Shown: positions 1 to 11,224 of the stretch, one piece after another
Layout of the letters: the number at the start of each line of letters is the position of its first letter
Numbering within the stretch: position 1 is the first letter of the stretch
NCBI GenBank assembly: GCA_027625915.1
Contig: JANTQA010000015.1
Span: 7,469,001-7,533,000, forward strand
DNA: 64,000 bases
Direction: 5' to 3'
From: Anaeramoeba flamelloides
Lineage: Eukaryota > Metamonada > Anaeramoebidae
Notes under the pieces: generated by a model
The model's input: only the letters and a program-made list of their open reading frames with translations
Databases searched by the model: none
What the model was told of the DNA's origin: nothing
Translations under genes and position numbers: made by a program

Positions 1-1
1 A

Positions 2-3000
2 CAAAAAAATAAAACGAAAGAAAAGGATAAGAAAATTAATCAACTAGAACAAGACAACAATGATTTAAGAATCCATCTCTCTTGGTATGAAAAAATCACA
101 CTTCAAAACACGGAAACTGTTGGAGGAATTTTCAAATTATTGGAATGGTTTGGAAGTGAAAGGAGTTCATTTGATCCGAATTCGGAAAGTGCATTAATTT
201 TTAAGGACACAAAAAAAGTCTTAAATTCAATCCAAGAAAAATTAGATCAAAGTTTTAAAAAAAAGAAAAGCAAAAAACACAAAAGCAAAAACAAAGATAA
301 AAACACAAGCAAATCAAACGAAAATGTAACCAGCAATAGTATTATTGATTTAGATATGTTCAAATTAGATTTAGATTCTGTGGGACAAGATTTAGAAAAC
401 ACAAGGGAATCTGAAGACAAAAGGAGATTAGTGTATTTGTCATTAATTATTTTTTACCATTACCGAACACTAATTTTAGAAAAGCAAGAAAAGGAGTTAA
501 GCCATATTATTTCTGATTTAAAAACAGAAATCTCAGAATTAAAAAGGAAATTAAAACAAGAAAGGGAAAGAAGGAAGTCCATTGAGGGATTATTTGAGCA
601 ATATAAGAAGTCTAATAACAATAAAAAGGTGAACAGTGAGGAGATGAGCAAATTAAAAAGGAAATTAGAGCAAGAAATCAAAAAGGCAAGTCGAAGGGAA
701 AAGGAATTGATTAATTTAATGGAGAAGAGCAAAGAGAAATTAGAGAAGGGCTATTTAAAAAAATTACATGAACAAAAAAAGGCATTTGCAAAAGAAATGG
801 ACGAACTAAAAGCAAAAGATCAAAAAATGATCAAGGAGAATTTAGAATTAAAAGAAGGATTTGAAAGAAGAATAAAAAAACAAAAGGTGTTCTTGAAACA
901 AGAAAAGGAAAATCACAAATCGGAATTAAAAAAAATGAAAAAAAAATACGAAACCGAAATCGAGGAATTGAATAATAAATATTTGGGAGAAATTCAAGAT
1001 TTACAATTTCAAATTGAAGGCAATGAGTTAGAAATGGAGGACTGTAAGAATTCGAAACTGAAAATGAAAAAAACGTTAAACCAAAAAATTGATCAATTGC
1101 AAGACAAACTCAATAAGGCAGGCAATGATCAACAAAGCAGATCCAAATTCCAAAATGATCAAATGAATACCTTTAAAAAGCAAAACGAGGAATTGCAATT
1201 GCAATTAGAAATTGAAGAACAGAAAAGGAAGCGAAGTGAATCAAGAAGAAAGGATTTGGAAAAGAAATATCGATCAGCACAAAGCAAATTGAAACAGCAT
1301 AGTAATGAGATCAGGCGATTATCTGAAGAAAATTCCAAATTGCTAATATTAATCAAGCAATTGGAAGAGGAAATCAACAATTTAAGACAGCAGTTAGTTG
1401 AAGCCTTAAATTTGAACCCCATTATCATCAAGAAGGAAAAGGAGGAACCAATAATTGAAGAAATGCAGTCCAGTAGGGACATTGGCGTTGTCGAGCAAAT
1501 GATGACAGAGTTTATTAACAACGAATTGAAATATGATCTAGATTTGAATCATTTATTGCCCATCGGCACAAACACCCCGGATTTAATTGACGCCATGAGA
1601 GACGGATTACTATTGTGTAAATTAATCAATCACTGCGTACCAGAAACCATTGATGAAAGGGTTGTCAATGTCTTTGACGAGATTGTCATGGAAAAGCACA
1701 TGGATGAGATTTTGGAGAATCATACGCTATGCATCAATTCTGCCTTAGCTATTGGCTGCAGCGTTAAGGGTATTACAGCAAAGGCGTTAGTCAACGAAGA
1801 AGAAAATTCGTGTTTACAATTCTGCTGGGAAATCATTAAGCAAGGATTGCTCTCAAAAATTTCGTTATTAAGCCACCCAGAATTAATCGAATTATGCCAA
1901 GGAAGCGAGTCGCTACAGGATCTAACTTCAATTGCGCCAGAAGATTTATTATTAAGATGGGTTAACTCTTTAATTGCAAATTCTGGTTATCAAAAAGAAA
2001 AGAAGAATTTAACGTGTCAAAATTTTGACAAAGATTTAAAAGATGGCCTAATATTGGGCATAATATTAAATCAAATCGATAATCAAAAATGCCCTTTAGA
2101 TTCAATTTTGGAAAGCCAAGAAATCGAAACCAGAGCAGATTATCTTGTCAGCAATGCCAAAAATTTGGGAATAAATTATTTCATTTGCTCGGAATCACTA
2201 ATTAAATCGGATCCAAAATTAAATTTGGCCTTTCTTTCCTATCTTTTTGATAAGAAGAATGGTATCACAACACAAAAAAAGATCTATAATGATTCCAAAA
2301 TACCAGATTTTGGCACCAGGGAAGAAAGAAGCTTTAGACTATGGATTAATTCGCTGGGAGTGAAACCTAAGGTTTATAATTTGTATGAAGACCTGAAGGA
2401 TGGCAACATCTTGGCACAAGTGATCGAGAAAGTTGCGCCGCCCAACACCGTCAATTGGAAAAAAATTAAAATCAATTGTATAAATATGTACGAAAAAATT
2501 TTGAATTGCAATTACATTGTCGATCTCGGCAAACAATTAAATTTGAAATTAAGAACCACAGGCGGAAGAGACATTTACGATGCGAAAAAGGTAATGGTTT
2601 TAGGATATGTTTGGCAATTGATGAGATACCACGTGATGGCTATCCTCAAAAAATTAAATGTACTAAAGGGTTTAAAAATAGATGACTCTTCAATGGTAAC
2701 CTGGGCTAACACTCAGGTGAAAAACGCGAAAAAGTCTTCCAAAATAAGAAACTTTAGGGATCGCAAATTAAGAACCGGGGTTTTCTTAATAGATCTAATA
2801 TATTCAATAAATAAAAAAGCAGTAAATTATAATTTTGTTACAAGTGGTAATAACGAAGAACAACAAATGAATAATGCAAGACTGATCATTTCCTTAACTA
2901 GAAAATTAGGTGGTTCAATATTTTTACTGCCTGAAGACATTGCTGAAGTGAAAGATAAAATGATTTTAACTTTAGTTGGTGAAATCATGAGAATTAATAG

Positions 3001-3022
3001 ATTATTAAAGAATAAAAAATAA
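2..3022 (+). CDS. Coiled-coil protein with C-terminal fimbrin/plastin actin-bundling core (5' end cut by window)
   Basis: The reading frame is open from base 2 to the TAA at 3020-3022, so the true start lies left of the window. The TTG near 140 is only an internal codon. About 1.4 kb encodes a Lys/Glu-rich coiled coil (roughly 480-1420), preceded by a lysine-rich linker. Four calponin-homology domains follow: CH1 ~1500-1830 (motifs HLLPIG, DGLLLCKLINHCVPETIDERVVN), CH2 ~1935-2260 (LLLRWVNSL), CH3 ~2320-2650 (REERSFRLWINSLGV, NLYEDLKDG, WQLMRYHVM) and CH4 ~2690-3010 (WANTQVKNAKKSS, LGGSIFLLPEDI). Spacing and motifs are those of the two actin-binding modules of fimbrin/plastin, which crosslink parallel actin filaments. 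Known fimbrins carry N-terminal EF-hands and are about 600-650 residues. Here I see no EF-hand loops in the visible part, and the N-terminus is a long coiled coil instead. No intron is needed. Inferred role: actin bundling with coiled-coil oligomerisation. Confidence 0.9.
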   Translation, partial: QKNKTKEKDKKINQLEQDNNDLRIHLSWYEKITLQNTETVGGIFKLLEWFGSERSSFDPNSESALIFKDTKKVLNSIQEKLDQSFKKKKSKKHKSKNKDKNTSKSNENVTSNSIIDLDMFKLDLDSVGQDLENTRESEDKRRLVYLSLIIFYHYRTLILEKQEKELSHIISDLKTEISELKRKLKQERERRKSIEGLFEQYKKSNNNKKVNSEEMSKLKRKLEQEIKKASRREKELINLMEKSKEKLEKGYLKKLHEQKKAFAKEMDELKAKDQKMIKENLELKEGFERRIKKQKVFLKQEKENHKSELKKMKKKYETEIEELNNKYLGEIQDLQFQIEGNELEMEDCKNSKLKMKKTLNQKIDQLQDKLNKAGNDQQSRSKFQNDQMNTFKKQNEELQLQLEIEEQKRKRSESRRKDLEKKYRSAQSKLKQHSNEIRRLSEENSKLLILIKQLEEEINNLRQQLVEALNLNPIIIKKEKEEPIIEEMQSSRDIGVVEQMMTEFINNELKYDLDLNHLLPIGTNTPDLIDAMRDGLLLCKLINHCVPETIDERVVNVFDEIVMEKHMDEILENHTLCINSALAIGCSVKGITAKALVNEEENSCLQFCWEIIKQGLLSKISLLSHPELIELCQGSESLQDLTSIAPEDLLLRWVNSLIANSGYQKEKKNLTCQNFDKDLKDGLILGIILNQIDNQKCPLDSILESQEIETRADYLVSNAKNLGINYFICSESLIKSDPKLNLAFLSYLFDKKNGITTQKKIYNDSKIPDFGTREERSFRLWINSLGVKPKVYNLYEDLKDGNILAQVIEKVAPPNTVNWKKIKINCINMYEKILNCNYIVDLGKQLNLKLRTTGGRDIYDAKKVMVLGYVWQLMRYHVMAILKKLNVLKGLKIDDSSMVTWANTQVKNAKKSSKIRNFRDRKLRTGVFLIDLIYSINKKAVNYNFVTSGNNEEQQMNNARLIISLTRKLGGSIFLLPEDIAEVKDKMILTLVGEIMRINRLLKNKK

Positions 3023-3118
3023 TTCTTTTTTTTTCTTAAGATTATTTTTTTTTCTTATTATTTTTTAGATTATTTTTTTTTTTAACAAACAAACATTATT
3101 TTATTTTTGTTTTTTTTT

Positions 3119-3156
<38 letters not shown>

Positions 3157-3254
3157 TTCTACTATTTTTTATTTATTTCACATAATAAATATTTAGAAAT
3201 TCAAAATAATATTTCGTAAAATTTTGAGATTTTTGTTTTATTTACTATTCAAAC

Positions 3255-3918
3255 TAAACCAAAATTCAATTTTTGAAAAAAAATCTTATTTAACCAATTC
3301 TAGAAGAAATACCAAATTAGAATATTTCATTAATAGAAATGTTAACAATTGTTGATAAATTACAACACCCACAAAACAACAAATAAATAATTATCAATAC
3401 TAATAAATTATCGGTGTGTTAAAAATTTTGGATAGTAAAACAAATAAATGTATTGGATTTATTGTTAAGGGTTAGATGAAACTTCATCTAATCTGTTAAA
3501 GACTGAATTTTGAAGTGACTAAATTTGAGACTTCTAATTCAAAGAGTATCTAAAATAGATACAGTCATCAGAAGAATTTTAAACTCAATACAGTTTTCTA
3601 AAAAAAAAAAATCTATTGATAAATTTGTGGAGATTTCACAAACAATTATTGATCGATCAAAATCTTTAGATAATAATAACTAATTTAATTTGAGTTCCTC
3701 TATTTGGAACAACTCAACTTTAAAATAATATCAATTGTTGAAAAAAAAATTGATCAAACAAAACAAGTTACGTAATTCCTAAAAAACAAATGAAAACAAA
3801 AAACTAAAGATGAAAAAATGATTTTTATATTTTACAAAAATCTAAATTTATTTATAATTTGAATAAAATTGTCATATTGTGATTGTTTGGATTGTTTTAG
3901 CTTTGTGGGAAATTTTGA

Positions 3919-3925
<7 letters not shown>
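3255..3925 (+). mobile_element. Tc1/mariner-type MITE, ~535 bp family, with an extra ~160 bp internal segment
   Basis: The left end TAAACCAAAATTCAA and right end (reverse-complement TTATAATTCAAAATTTCC) are imperfect inverted repeats next to TA. The interior aligns over most of its length with the copy at 60827-61362: both share the AGAAATACCAAATTAGAA and GATCGATCAAA stretches and the AACTCAACTTTAA block. A segment at about 3448-3605 is absent from that copy. No transposase frame survives. Confidence 0.6.

Positions 3926-3954
<29 letters not shown>
3921..3954. repeat. TA dinucleotide microsatellite
   Basis: An uninterrupted alternating TA tract abuts the right end of the 3255-3925 element. 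Shorter TA tracts occur at about 4709-4727, 6419-6436 and 6795-6810. Confidence 0.9.
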
Positions 3955-3956
<2 letters not shown>

Positions 3957-4134
3957 TTCATTATTCAAGAACAACTAATAACTAAATATGATTCGTAATT
4001 CACTTTTAAGTCATTCTAAATCTATAAAAGCCTGAGATATTATAAATAAATAAAAATAATACCAAAAACTAAAAAAAGGTGAGTCACAATTTTTGAAATT
4101 GGCATTATGGATTTTTTATTACTGAACTTTCACT
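3950..4134 (-). repeat. Interspersed repeat, inverted partner at 35433-35615
   Basis: Reverse-complementing this segment gives a sequence that tracks 35433-35615, including the GTGAGTCACAATTT motif, the CTGAACTTTCACT block and the ATAGATTTATAATGACTT-type block. Two copies in opposite orientation 31 kb apart indicate a dispersed element. Its exact ends are not clear. Confidence 0.5.
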
Positions 4135-4491
4135 GAAAAAAAGTTAACCTGAAGATTTTTTACTAATAATTACATTCATTTTAAAATACATTATGAGTCT
4201 CAATTTTCTTAGTTTTAATTTCTATTTTCAAAGATCTTTTTTTTTCTACATTATCTTTATAAAAAAAAAAAAAAAATACGATAAACAAAAGAAAAACAAA
4301 AATTTGAAAAAGCAAAACAAAAATTTTCAAAATTAGAAAAAATGTTTCCCATCCAAAAAATTGAAAATATTTTTTTTGATAAGGGTATGGGACAAACACA
4401 CTCAACTTAACTTCCAAATTGCATTATAAAGCTAGTTAATTTTTTTTGAAAAATCGTTTATTTTTGAATTTTTGACCTTTTAAAATCAATT

Positions 4492-4517
4492 CAATAATAA
4501 TAGTAGTAGTAGTAGTA

Positions 4518-4598
<81 letters not shown>
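4492..4598. repeat. TAG/TAA trinucleotide microsatellite
   Basis: About 100 bases of near-perfect trinucleotide repeat: a short TAG block followed by about 30 TAA units. Confidence 0.95.
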
Positions 4599-6973
4599 TT
4601 TAATAGAACTTAGACCAAAACTTAGTAACAAATAACGGAATTAATTTAGAATGAAAAATTCAATTTTTACAAAGATTATTTTAAAATTTTTATTAACAAC
4701 AAAATTGAGTATATATATATATATATTCCTTTGAACCCCAAATATACTAATTACCTTTCGAAATACAATTTTTAATTTGAATTGTTATCATAGAATTATA
4801 AGATACAGAATTTTGAAAAAATTATCTGAGAAAGAAAATTTTATAATTAAAAATTCTATCGTTAGATACAATATAAAAATAACTTGAAAATTTTTTTAAC
4901 ATTGGAAAATTTTTCTTGACTCTTGTAATTTTATTATTTTTTCATCCAAATTTTGGCAAAAAAACTTTTTTTTTTTGAAAAGTTTGTCTAAACATCAAAA
5001 AACTCTTAGTTTTAATGATTAAAACACATCAAACTTTACTAGAACTTTTTTGGGTCCTTTGCACCCCAAAATTTCCTAAAATACTTCATTGAATAATATA
5101 TTCATTACAAAAGTTATTCTGACATCACATGGAAAATTGTTTTATCAGTTGAATACTATTAAATTCTAATTTATATATTTGATTCTAAATAATTTGAAAA
5201 TTAAAAAAAATAAATTAAATTTGAATAAAAAATTAATTTTTATGATTGTAAAATTTAGAAATTTTTTCAACAATAATTTTTTTTCAATTATAAATGATTT
5301 GGTCATAAGTTCCAGTCAGTTCAATAATTGTTTTTTTTTTTTAATTTTTAAGAATGTTTAATTTTTGACTTTTTAAAATCTAGACATAAAATAAACAAAT
5401 TATTGAATAAGAGACAATATAACAGAAATTATTTTCCAAGATATGATTTAATTCATGTTGAAAAAAGCAAAATTTTCCAAATATATTATTCAAATTTTTA
5501 TAAACCAAAAAATTTAAAAAAAAAAAACTTGGTTTCAAAGATAATTCTATTATCAACGAATAATATTTAAAAGTTATTTTTTATTTTTTTTTATTAAATT
5601 TTTACTGATAACTTTATCTATTATATAAGTTTTTATTTGTTTAATTCCCAAGGTATTAAATGAAATTATTTTACATTTTTTTTGTATGTTTGTTCAAGTA
5701 TTACATATTGTTTAAACAAACCTTTTCGAAAATTTATTCATATTAAACAATAAATTTTGCCTAAAGAAATGAATTTCATTTTTCTCTTGATTTAATATTT
5801 ATTAAAAATTTTAAATAAAAAAAAATTAAATTTTCTCAGTAATATATGTCCCTACGAACCAAAAAACACTAAAAATGGAAAACTGATCAAATACTTTTCA
5901 TTAATACAATTAAAAAAACTAAATGAAAAAATAAAAATAAATAAAGTTTCAATTTAACTTATTCTTGAAAACATTTTTTGCCAAAATCATTGAATTCAAA
6001 CTTGAAATTATGTATACTTTTCTATAAAATATCTTGTTTTAGCTCATTTACTAAAACAAATTCTAAATCATGGGAATTTTATTTTCACAAAAGGGACTAA
6101 TTTGGTCTTCAATTGTTTTTTTTTATTTTTAAATGACAAAAATAAAAAAAAATTTATTTAAAAGGATAAACTTTCTGGAAAAGCATTCTAATTTAATATA
6201 TTAACTTATTCTTTGATTTCAAACTTTTCTCAACCCCAATTTTTCAAAAAAAAAATAAAAAAGTGCACAGTAATTTCAAAAAATATTTTTGATATTCAAA
6301 AGTTGAGAGTGTTTTTATTCTAAAAAAAAATTATACCAGTGGTTAATTGAATTAAGCATGAAGCTAGATTTCGAAAAATATTAATCAGAAAAAAATAGTG
6401 CTTAATTTAATTAAGGACATATATATATATATATATTTATTTATTTATTTTATCATAAAGTTCACAACATTGTTTGATATTTATTATTAATAAATCAATG
6501 TATTGTGTTTTAGATTACTATTATTCAAATAAAATTTCTTATTTATAAAATTAAAAAAAAAAATAAATATCTTGAAAGAAAATGTAAAAATGAATAATTA
6601 TTATTATTTTTACCAATTTCAAAAAAACAATCAATAACATAACTGCCTTATCTTTGAACTCTTTTGAGTTTTTATTATAATCAAAATCTGGATTAAAAAC
6701 AAATAAGGCAATAAATATATTAGTACATCAATATCCTTTTAAATCTTTTATCTTAAACTTGATGAAATTTAGGCAAATCCGGGGTGCTAAGGGATATATA
6801 TATATATATTAAACTAATAATATGAAATTTTTTATATAAAAAAAGATAATTTTATTTTTAGGTTTTTTGTTTGCTTTGTTAGAATAATATTGAAAATATT
6901 TTTCAATTAAATTTCTCAAAAAAAAAAACTAAACAAAACTGATTTTTTCTCTCTATTTATAAAAAATAGTATA

Positions 6974-7046
6974 AAAAAAGAAAAAGAAAAAGAAAAGGAA
7001 AAGGAAAAAGAAAAAGAAAAAGAAAAAGAAAAAGAAAAAGAAAAAA
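6974..7046 (+). repeat. GAAAAA hexanucleotide tract
   Basis: A purine-only tract of about a dozen GAAAAA-like units lies about 55 bases beyond the stop codon of the minus-strand exon at 7101. It may sit in the 3' UTR of that gene, as CUUUUU units in the transcript. Confidence 0.85.
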
Positions 7047-7100
7047 GTAAAGAGAAAAAATAAAAAAAATCTATATATTTCTTTTTTTGAAAATTAAAAT

Positions 7101-7724
7101 TTAAAACTTGAGAATTGTTTTTACAGTTGTCCGAAGATCTTCTGACAATTTTTCAATTTTTTCAGAATCATTTTGCATCATTGGGATATTAGATTTCAAA
7201 TCTGAATAATAACCAAAAATGTTAAGTAAATTTGAAACTGAAGGTGTTACAACAGTGTTTTGATAATCACCCTTTTCCCCACCAATTTTCGAAAGAATAT
7301 TATTCAAATTGGTATCGATCATGTCTTCGTCTTCGTCTTCGTCTTCATCATCATCCTCATCATCCTCATCCTCATCGTAATCTTTATCTTCTTCGTATAA
7401 AAAAGCATCGCTTTCAAAATTATTTAGATTTAAAAATGGTATTGGGATCACCGAATTTTTTTTGATTAAATTTTCTATTTTTGCATTTAGTCCAGATCCG
7501 ACTAGATCTTTTTTAATTCTTTCTGTAGAATTCTTTTTTGATTCTATTGATTCTGAGTCAAGATCCCTTTTTTTGTTTTTTTTGCCTTTTTTCGTTTGCT
7601 TTGAAGATTTTGGGTCTTTGTTTTTTCTTATTTTTTTTTTTTTTTTTGGAATTTCTTCTTCCGAAGTTTCTGTTGATGGTGCAGATGAAGTTTCAGAACT
7701 TGTAAATTCGGAACTTGAATCACT
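7101..7724 (-). CDS. Last exon of an unrecognised acidic/lysine-rich protein
   Basis: One minus-strand frame stays open from 7724 to the stop at 7101-7103. Directly upstream the minus strand reads ATAATCTTAG, a normal 3' splice site, and an in-frame stop (7725-7727) lies inside the presumed intron, so this is best read as a terminal exon. The encoded ~207 residues begin with a Ser/Thr/Glu-rich segment, then a run of lysines, a basic KKGKKNKKR stretch, a short ordered segment (KIENLIKKNSVIPIPFLNL), an Asp/Glu run of about 30 residues, and a C-terminal ~70 residues (NLNNILSKIGG through KILKF) that look folded. The nuclear-like basic and acidic tracts suggest chromatin or nucleolar location, but no family is recognised. 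The first exon or exons were not found upstream. Base composition is clearly richer in G+C than the flanks, which supports coding. Confidence 0.5.
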   Translation of the reverse strand, partial: SDSSSEFTSSETSSAPSTETSEEEIPKKKKKIRKNKDPKSSKQTKKGKKNKKRDLDSESIESKKNSTERIKKDLVGSGLNAKIENLIKKNSVIPIPFLNLNNFESDAFLYEEDKDYDEDEDDEDDDEDEDEDEDMIDTNLNNILSKIGGEKGDYQNTVVTPSVSNLLNIFGYYSDLKSNIPMMQNDSEKIEKLSEDLRTTVKTILKF

Positions 7725-8439
7725 CTAAGATTATAAATTTTAAAGTTTTATTGTTTTGATTTATATATAGCATTTAAAAAAATAAAAAAAATTTGTAAAA
7801 AAAATTTATTAATAATCCAATATAAGAGATTGAAAAAAATTGGCAAAATAAAATAGTTTCATTAACGAGTTTTTTTTCAAAATAAAATAAAATCTTGTTT
7901 AGATCCTAAAAAATTTTTTTTTCTAATTTGTGTTTTTTGAGTCATGAAATGAATGAGACAACACCATCTATACAATTTATTACTTTTGATTCTATTTTTT
8001 ATTGAGTTCAAAATTTCTCATTTATTCAATTTAAAACAAAAAAAAAAAACCTATTATTTTTATTAACAATTCAGTTAATTCTTGAAAATTGTTAAAAAAT
8101 ATTTTTGGTTTTATGTTAGAAAGCATTGATTTTAGAAAAACAAAAAATTTTTTTATTTTGTTAGTATTTTTAAATTTTAATATTTCAAATTCAAATCTCA
8201 ACAAATAAAATTAATAAAGGTGCAGATGATTAAATAACTCTAAATTTGATTGAGGCTTAACAAAAATTAATCAATGGAATTCAGATTTAAATAATAAAAA
8301 TTTTATATTCTTTAAAGTTTTACAAAATTCATTTTCTCATTTTCAAAAAAAGAAAATTTTCAATTTTAAAATTATTTTAACAAATTGTTTGATCTTATTT
8401 ACAAAAATTGTTATAACCATTGGAAAAAAAGCCCAACGC

Positions 8440-8811
8440 AATTTTTAATTGCGAACCTTAATAGAAACTAAAAATGAAAAGTATGATCAATTAAGAACAG
8501 AATAAATAAAAAATTAAAGACAAAATAAAGTATTCGCCACAATAGCAGTTTTTTTAATACTATCTTATTGGTCGGGTTTTTTCTTTTGATTGTTTCAATT
8601 ATTAAAAATTTGTTCAAAAAATCTGACTATTTTTGAGATCTCCAAAACCAACTCTAACGATTTCGATAATAACCAAGGAGATTTAAATTGTTTTTAGTTG
8701 ATTTGATTGAAAATAATAGAATGGATTATTTTTTGAAGTTAATTTGTTTCTTCTATGAATTGATTTTACTTTTCGTTTTCAGGTTCTATTAAGGTTTACA
8801 ATTAAAAATTG
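8440..8811. mobile_element. Inverted-repeat element, ~370 bp family
   Basis: The left end ATTTTTAATTGCGAACCTTA and the reverse complement of the right end AATTTTTAATTGTAAACCTT form inverted repeats that continue through TAATAGAA and further imperfect matches. The interior (GGAGATCTCCAAAA-like block and the ATAATAGAATGGATTATT block) recurs at 25140-25350 and, inverted, at 28590-28870. It is a non-autonomous DNA transposon with no coding frame. Confidence 0.55.
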
Positions 8812-9977
8812 GATTTCACTTTTTTTTCAAGTTTCATTTTTTTTTCTCCAAAAGGTAACAATTCAAATCATTTTTGTCAGAAAAAAATTGATTTTGAATT
8901 TTGAGGATAAAATTGTCGTAATTCCCTAAATATCTGCAAGAAAAATTGAATTTCGTCTTATAACAAAAACATAATTTCAGAGTAAAACTTGTAAATGACT
9001 TGAAAATTTTATTGATTAAAACTTTTATTCTTAAAATAATACTTTAATTTTTCAATTGGTTCAATAAAGCGATTTTAATTTTTAGCCAAAAGGATTATCT
9101 CAAAAAAGGAAAAAAAAACAAAAAAAATAATATTTAGAACAATAAAAACAGTTTATTGTATAGTAGTGATGAAAATAGTAATAAACAAGGTAAAAACTTT
9201 GTAAAATGTAAGAGATAAAATCAATTTAAAGAATTCATTTTTAAATATAAAAATGGAAAAAAAAAAATTGATCTCACTAAAAAAAAATTTTCTTTTCTGA
9301 GTTTATTAGTCGATCAGAATCTTTTGACACTTGGCATCTACAAAATTTGTAAGTAGAGAATACCACCAATAAAAATATTTTAAAATTTTGCCCTGTTGTA
9401 GTCAAAGACTGATCCCTTAAATATTTTTTTAAAATTTTTAATAAAAAATGTGCTAGAGTTCTTCATCAATTAAAGTACCAATCTGGATATAAAAGAAAAG
9501 TTTTGGAAATTTCCTTCCAACATCTACAACTTTTTTTTTTGAAAAACTATATATATTAGAACTGTTTCTTTTTAGTGGCAATTGATTATTATTATAACTC
9601 AAATATGACCAATTTATAAAAGAAAATTTTACAAAAAGTTAATTTTTTTAAAAAAATACTAAAAAAAATGTAGGCAAGTTTTTGCTTTTATCTGATTACT
9701 AATTCTTTAATCACACCGCAGTAATTTTTGATTTCTAATTAAATAATATCCCATTTTGAACAATTTAAGAACCTTATTTTATTACAAGCTTTTTAGTAAA
9801 ATTTGGCTTCAAATTAAAAATTAAATTAATTAATCAAGTGATACAGTTTAGTTGGTTATTATTTACAATTTTAAATTCTAGTGTATTATTAAAATTAATT
9901 AATTTTTCGGAAAAAAGAAAAAATCCTAATTCATTTGTTAAAAAATTAAATTGAACTTCAGAAACATAACGAAAAAC

Positions 9978-10247
9978 GGGAATGAGTTAAGAAATACTTT
10001 TTTAATCTTAATGGTCATCGAATATTTTTAAAAAATATTTAATGAATAAATTGATTTTGAAAAATCATACAGTCAGTTCCACTTTTAAGACGCAAACTTT
10101 CAACGTAATTTAAGGTACAAGAAAAATCACAAATTAAGGCACAAAATATTATGAAATTTCCTTGAATAAGTTTGAAATACATTTTTAATCATAATGGTCA
10201 TCAAATATTTTTAAAAAATAATGAATGAATAAATTTAATTTTGAAAA
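9978..10247 (+). repeat. Imperfect ~85 bp direct repeat flanking a short element
   Basis: Bases ~9978-10066 and ~10160-10247 are direct repeats offset by about 182 bases (shared AATGGTCATC, AATATTTTTAAAAAAT and AATGAATAAAT). Between them sits a sequence beginning CAGTTCCACTTTTAAGACGC, the end of the ~180 bp family seen at 48882 and 33448. Confidence 0.5.
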
Positions 10248-11224
10248 AGTAAGTGATTTTTTAAACCAAAATTTTCTATTTAGGATAATTTCCGTTTCTT
10301 TTTTATTTATGATCCCAATTTTGTGTTTTAAAAACAAATTTGAATTATTTAATGAGCATTTATCAAAAATTTGTTTTCTACTGTTCTTGATAAGTCTAAA
10401 ATTTGATTCTAAAATTTCCATTTACTTTTTAGAATTATTTTTTTGTTATTTTTTTTCAAAATTTTTTGTATATGCAGGTTTTAATTTTAAACTGTATAGC
10501 AAGTTTAAACAGAGAGAGTATAGATTAGTAATAATATTATTTTTAAAAAGCAAATGAAATTTATATTTTTTTTACAAATACACCATCTTCGTCTGGAGTG
10601 ACTTATAATGTTAATTTTGTTTTTGTTTTTGTTTATTATTAAAAAAACTCAAATTATATGGGAGAATACAAGGAATAATGTCTTAATATTTCATTTCATT
10701 TTCCGTTAAAATATTTTGAAATTGGGAAAATTATTAATATTATCATTCTTGAAATGATTTGATAAACACTATTTTAATTTTTTTAGTGTAAGTCAAATTT
10801 CAAAATTAATGACAAACTTTTTTATTATTATTTTTTTTTCTTTTTTCATTTGTCTTTCAAAAAATAAAATGATTATCCTAATATTATTATTTATTAATCG
10901 TTATTGGTCATTGTCCCTAAACACTTTAGTAAAATACATTATTATTCAAAAAAAAAAACAAAACAATTAAACAATTTTTTTTCTGATAAAAAATCTGCCT
11001 CTATTTTTGAAATTAAGCTTATAAATGCATGAGAAAATTTGATGAAATGGAAGGAAAATTAAAGAAAAAAATGATTTTTTGAATTATAAGATCAATTAAA
11101 TTCCTTTGTTGTGCTTTTTTTCTTAAATTTTGATTGAGAGTTTTGATTTTTGTTTTTAAAATAAAAATTGGCCATTTAATGGTAGATATTGATATAATTC
11201 AAACATTTATTTTTTAAAAAAAAA

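Larger units (their letters stand above)
3023..7100. other. Gene-free stretch with worn transposon copies and microsatellites
   Basis: I see no supportable gene here. The stretch opens with T-rich 3' flanking sequence, including a 34-base T run at 3121-3154. It then holds a diverged ~670 bp inverted-repeat element (3255-3925), a second repeat with a partner at 35.4-35.6 kb (3950-4134), TA and TAA microsatellites, and a GAAAAA hexanucleotide tract ending near 7046. Short ORFs here are AT-rich and do not look coding. Confidence 0.7.
7725..11224. other. Gene-free stretch with two repeat elements
   Basis: No gene is supported. The 5' exon or exons of the 7101 gene should lie here but I could not place them. 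The stretch contains the inverted-repeat element 8440-8811, a ~180 bp-family fragment near 10074 and a flanking direct repeat. The overlapping AT-rich frames at 10185-10557 on both strands look like chance ORFs. Confidence 0.6.

Noticed and set aside
140-142. Start codon for the fimbrin-like gene at 140
   Set aside because: The codon is TTG and the frame is open to the left window edge, so the gene simply runs off the window.
7462-7728. Plus-strand 88-codon ORF
   Set aside because: Antisense of the minus-strand acidic/lysine-rich exon, which has the better composition and a splice acceptor.
10185-10557. Overlapping ORFs on both strands (78 and 110 codons)
   Set aside because: Almost pure AT-rich Phe/Leu/Ile/Lys composition, no domain, no raised G+C. 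The region overlaps a repeat.
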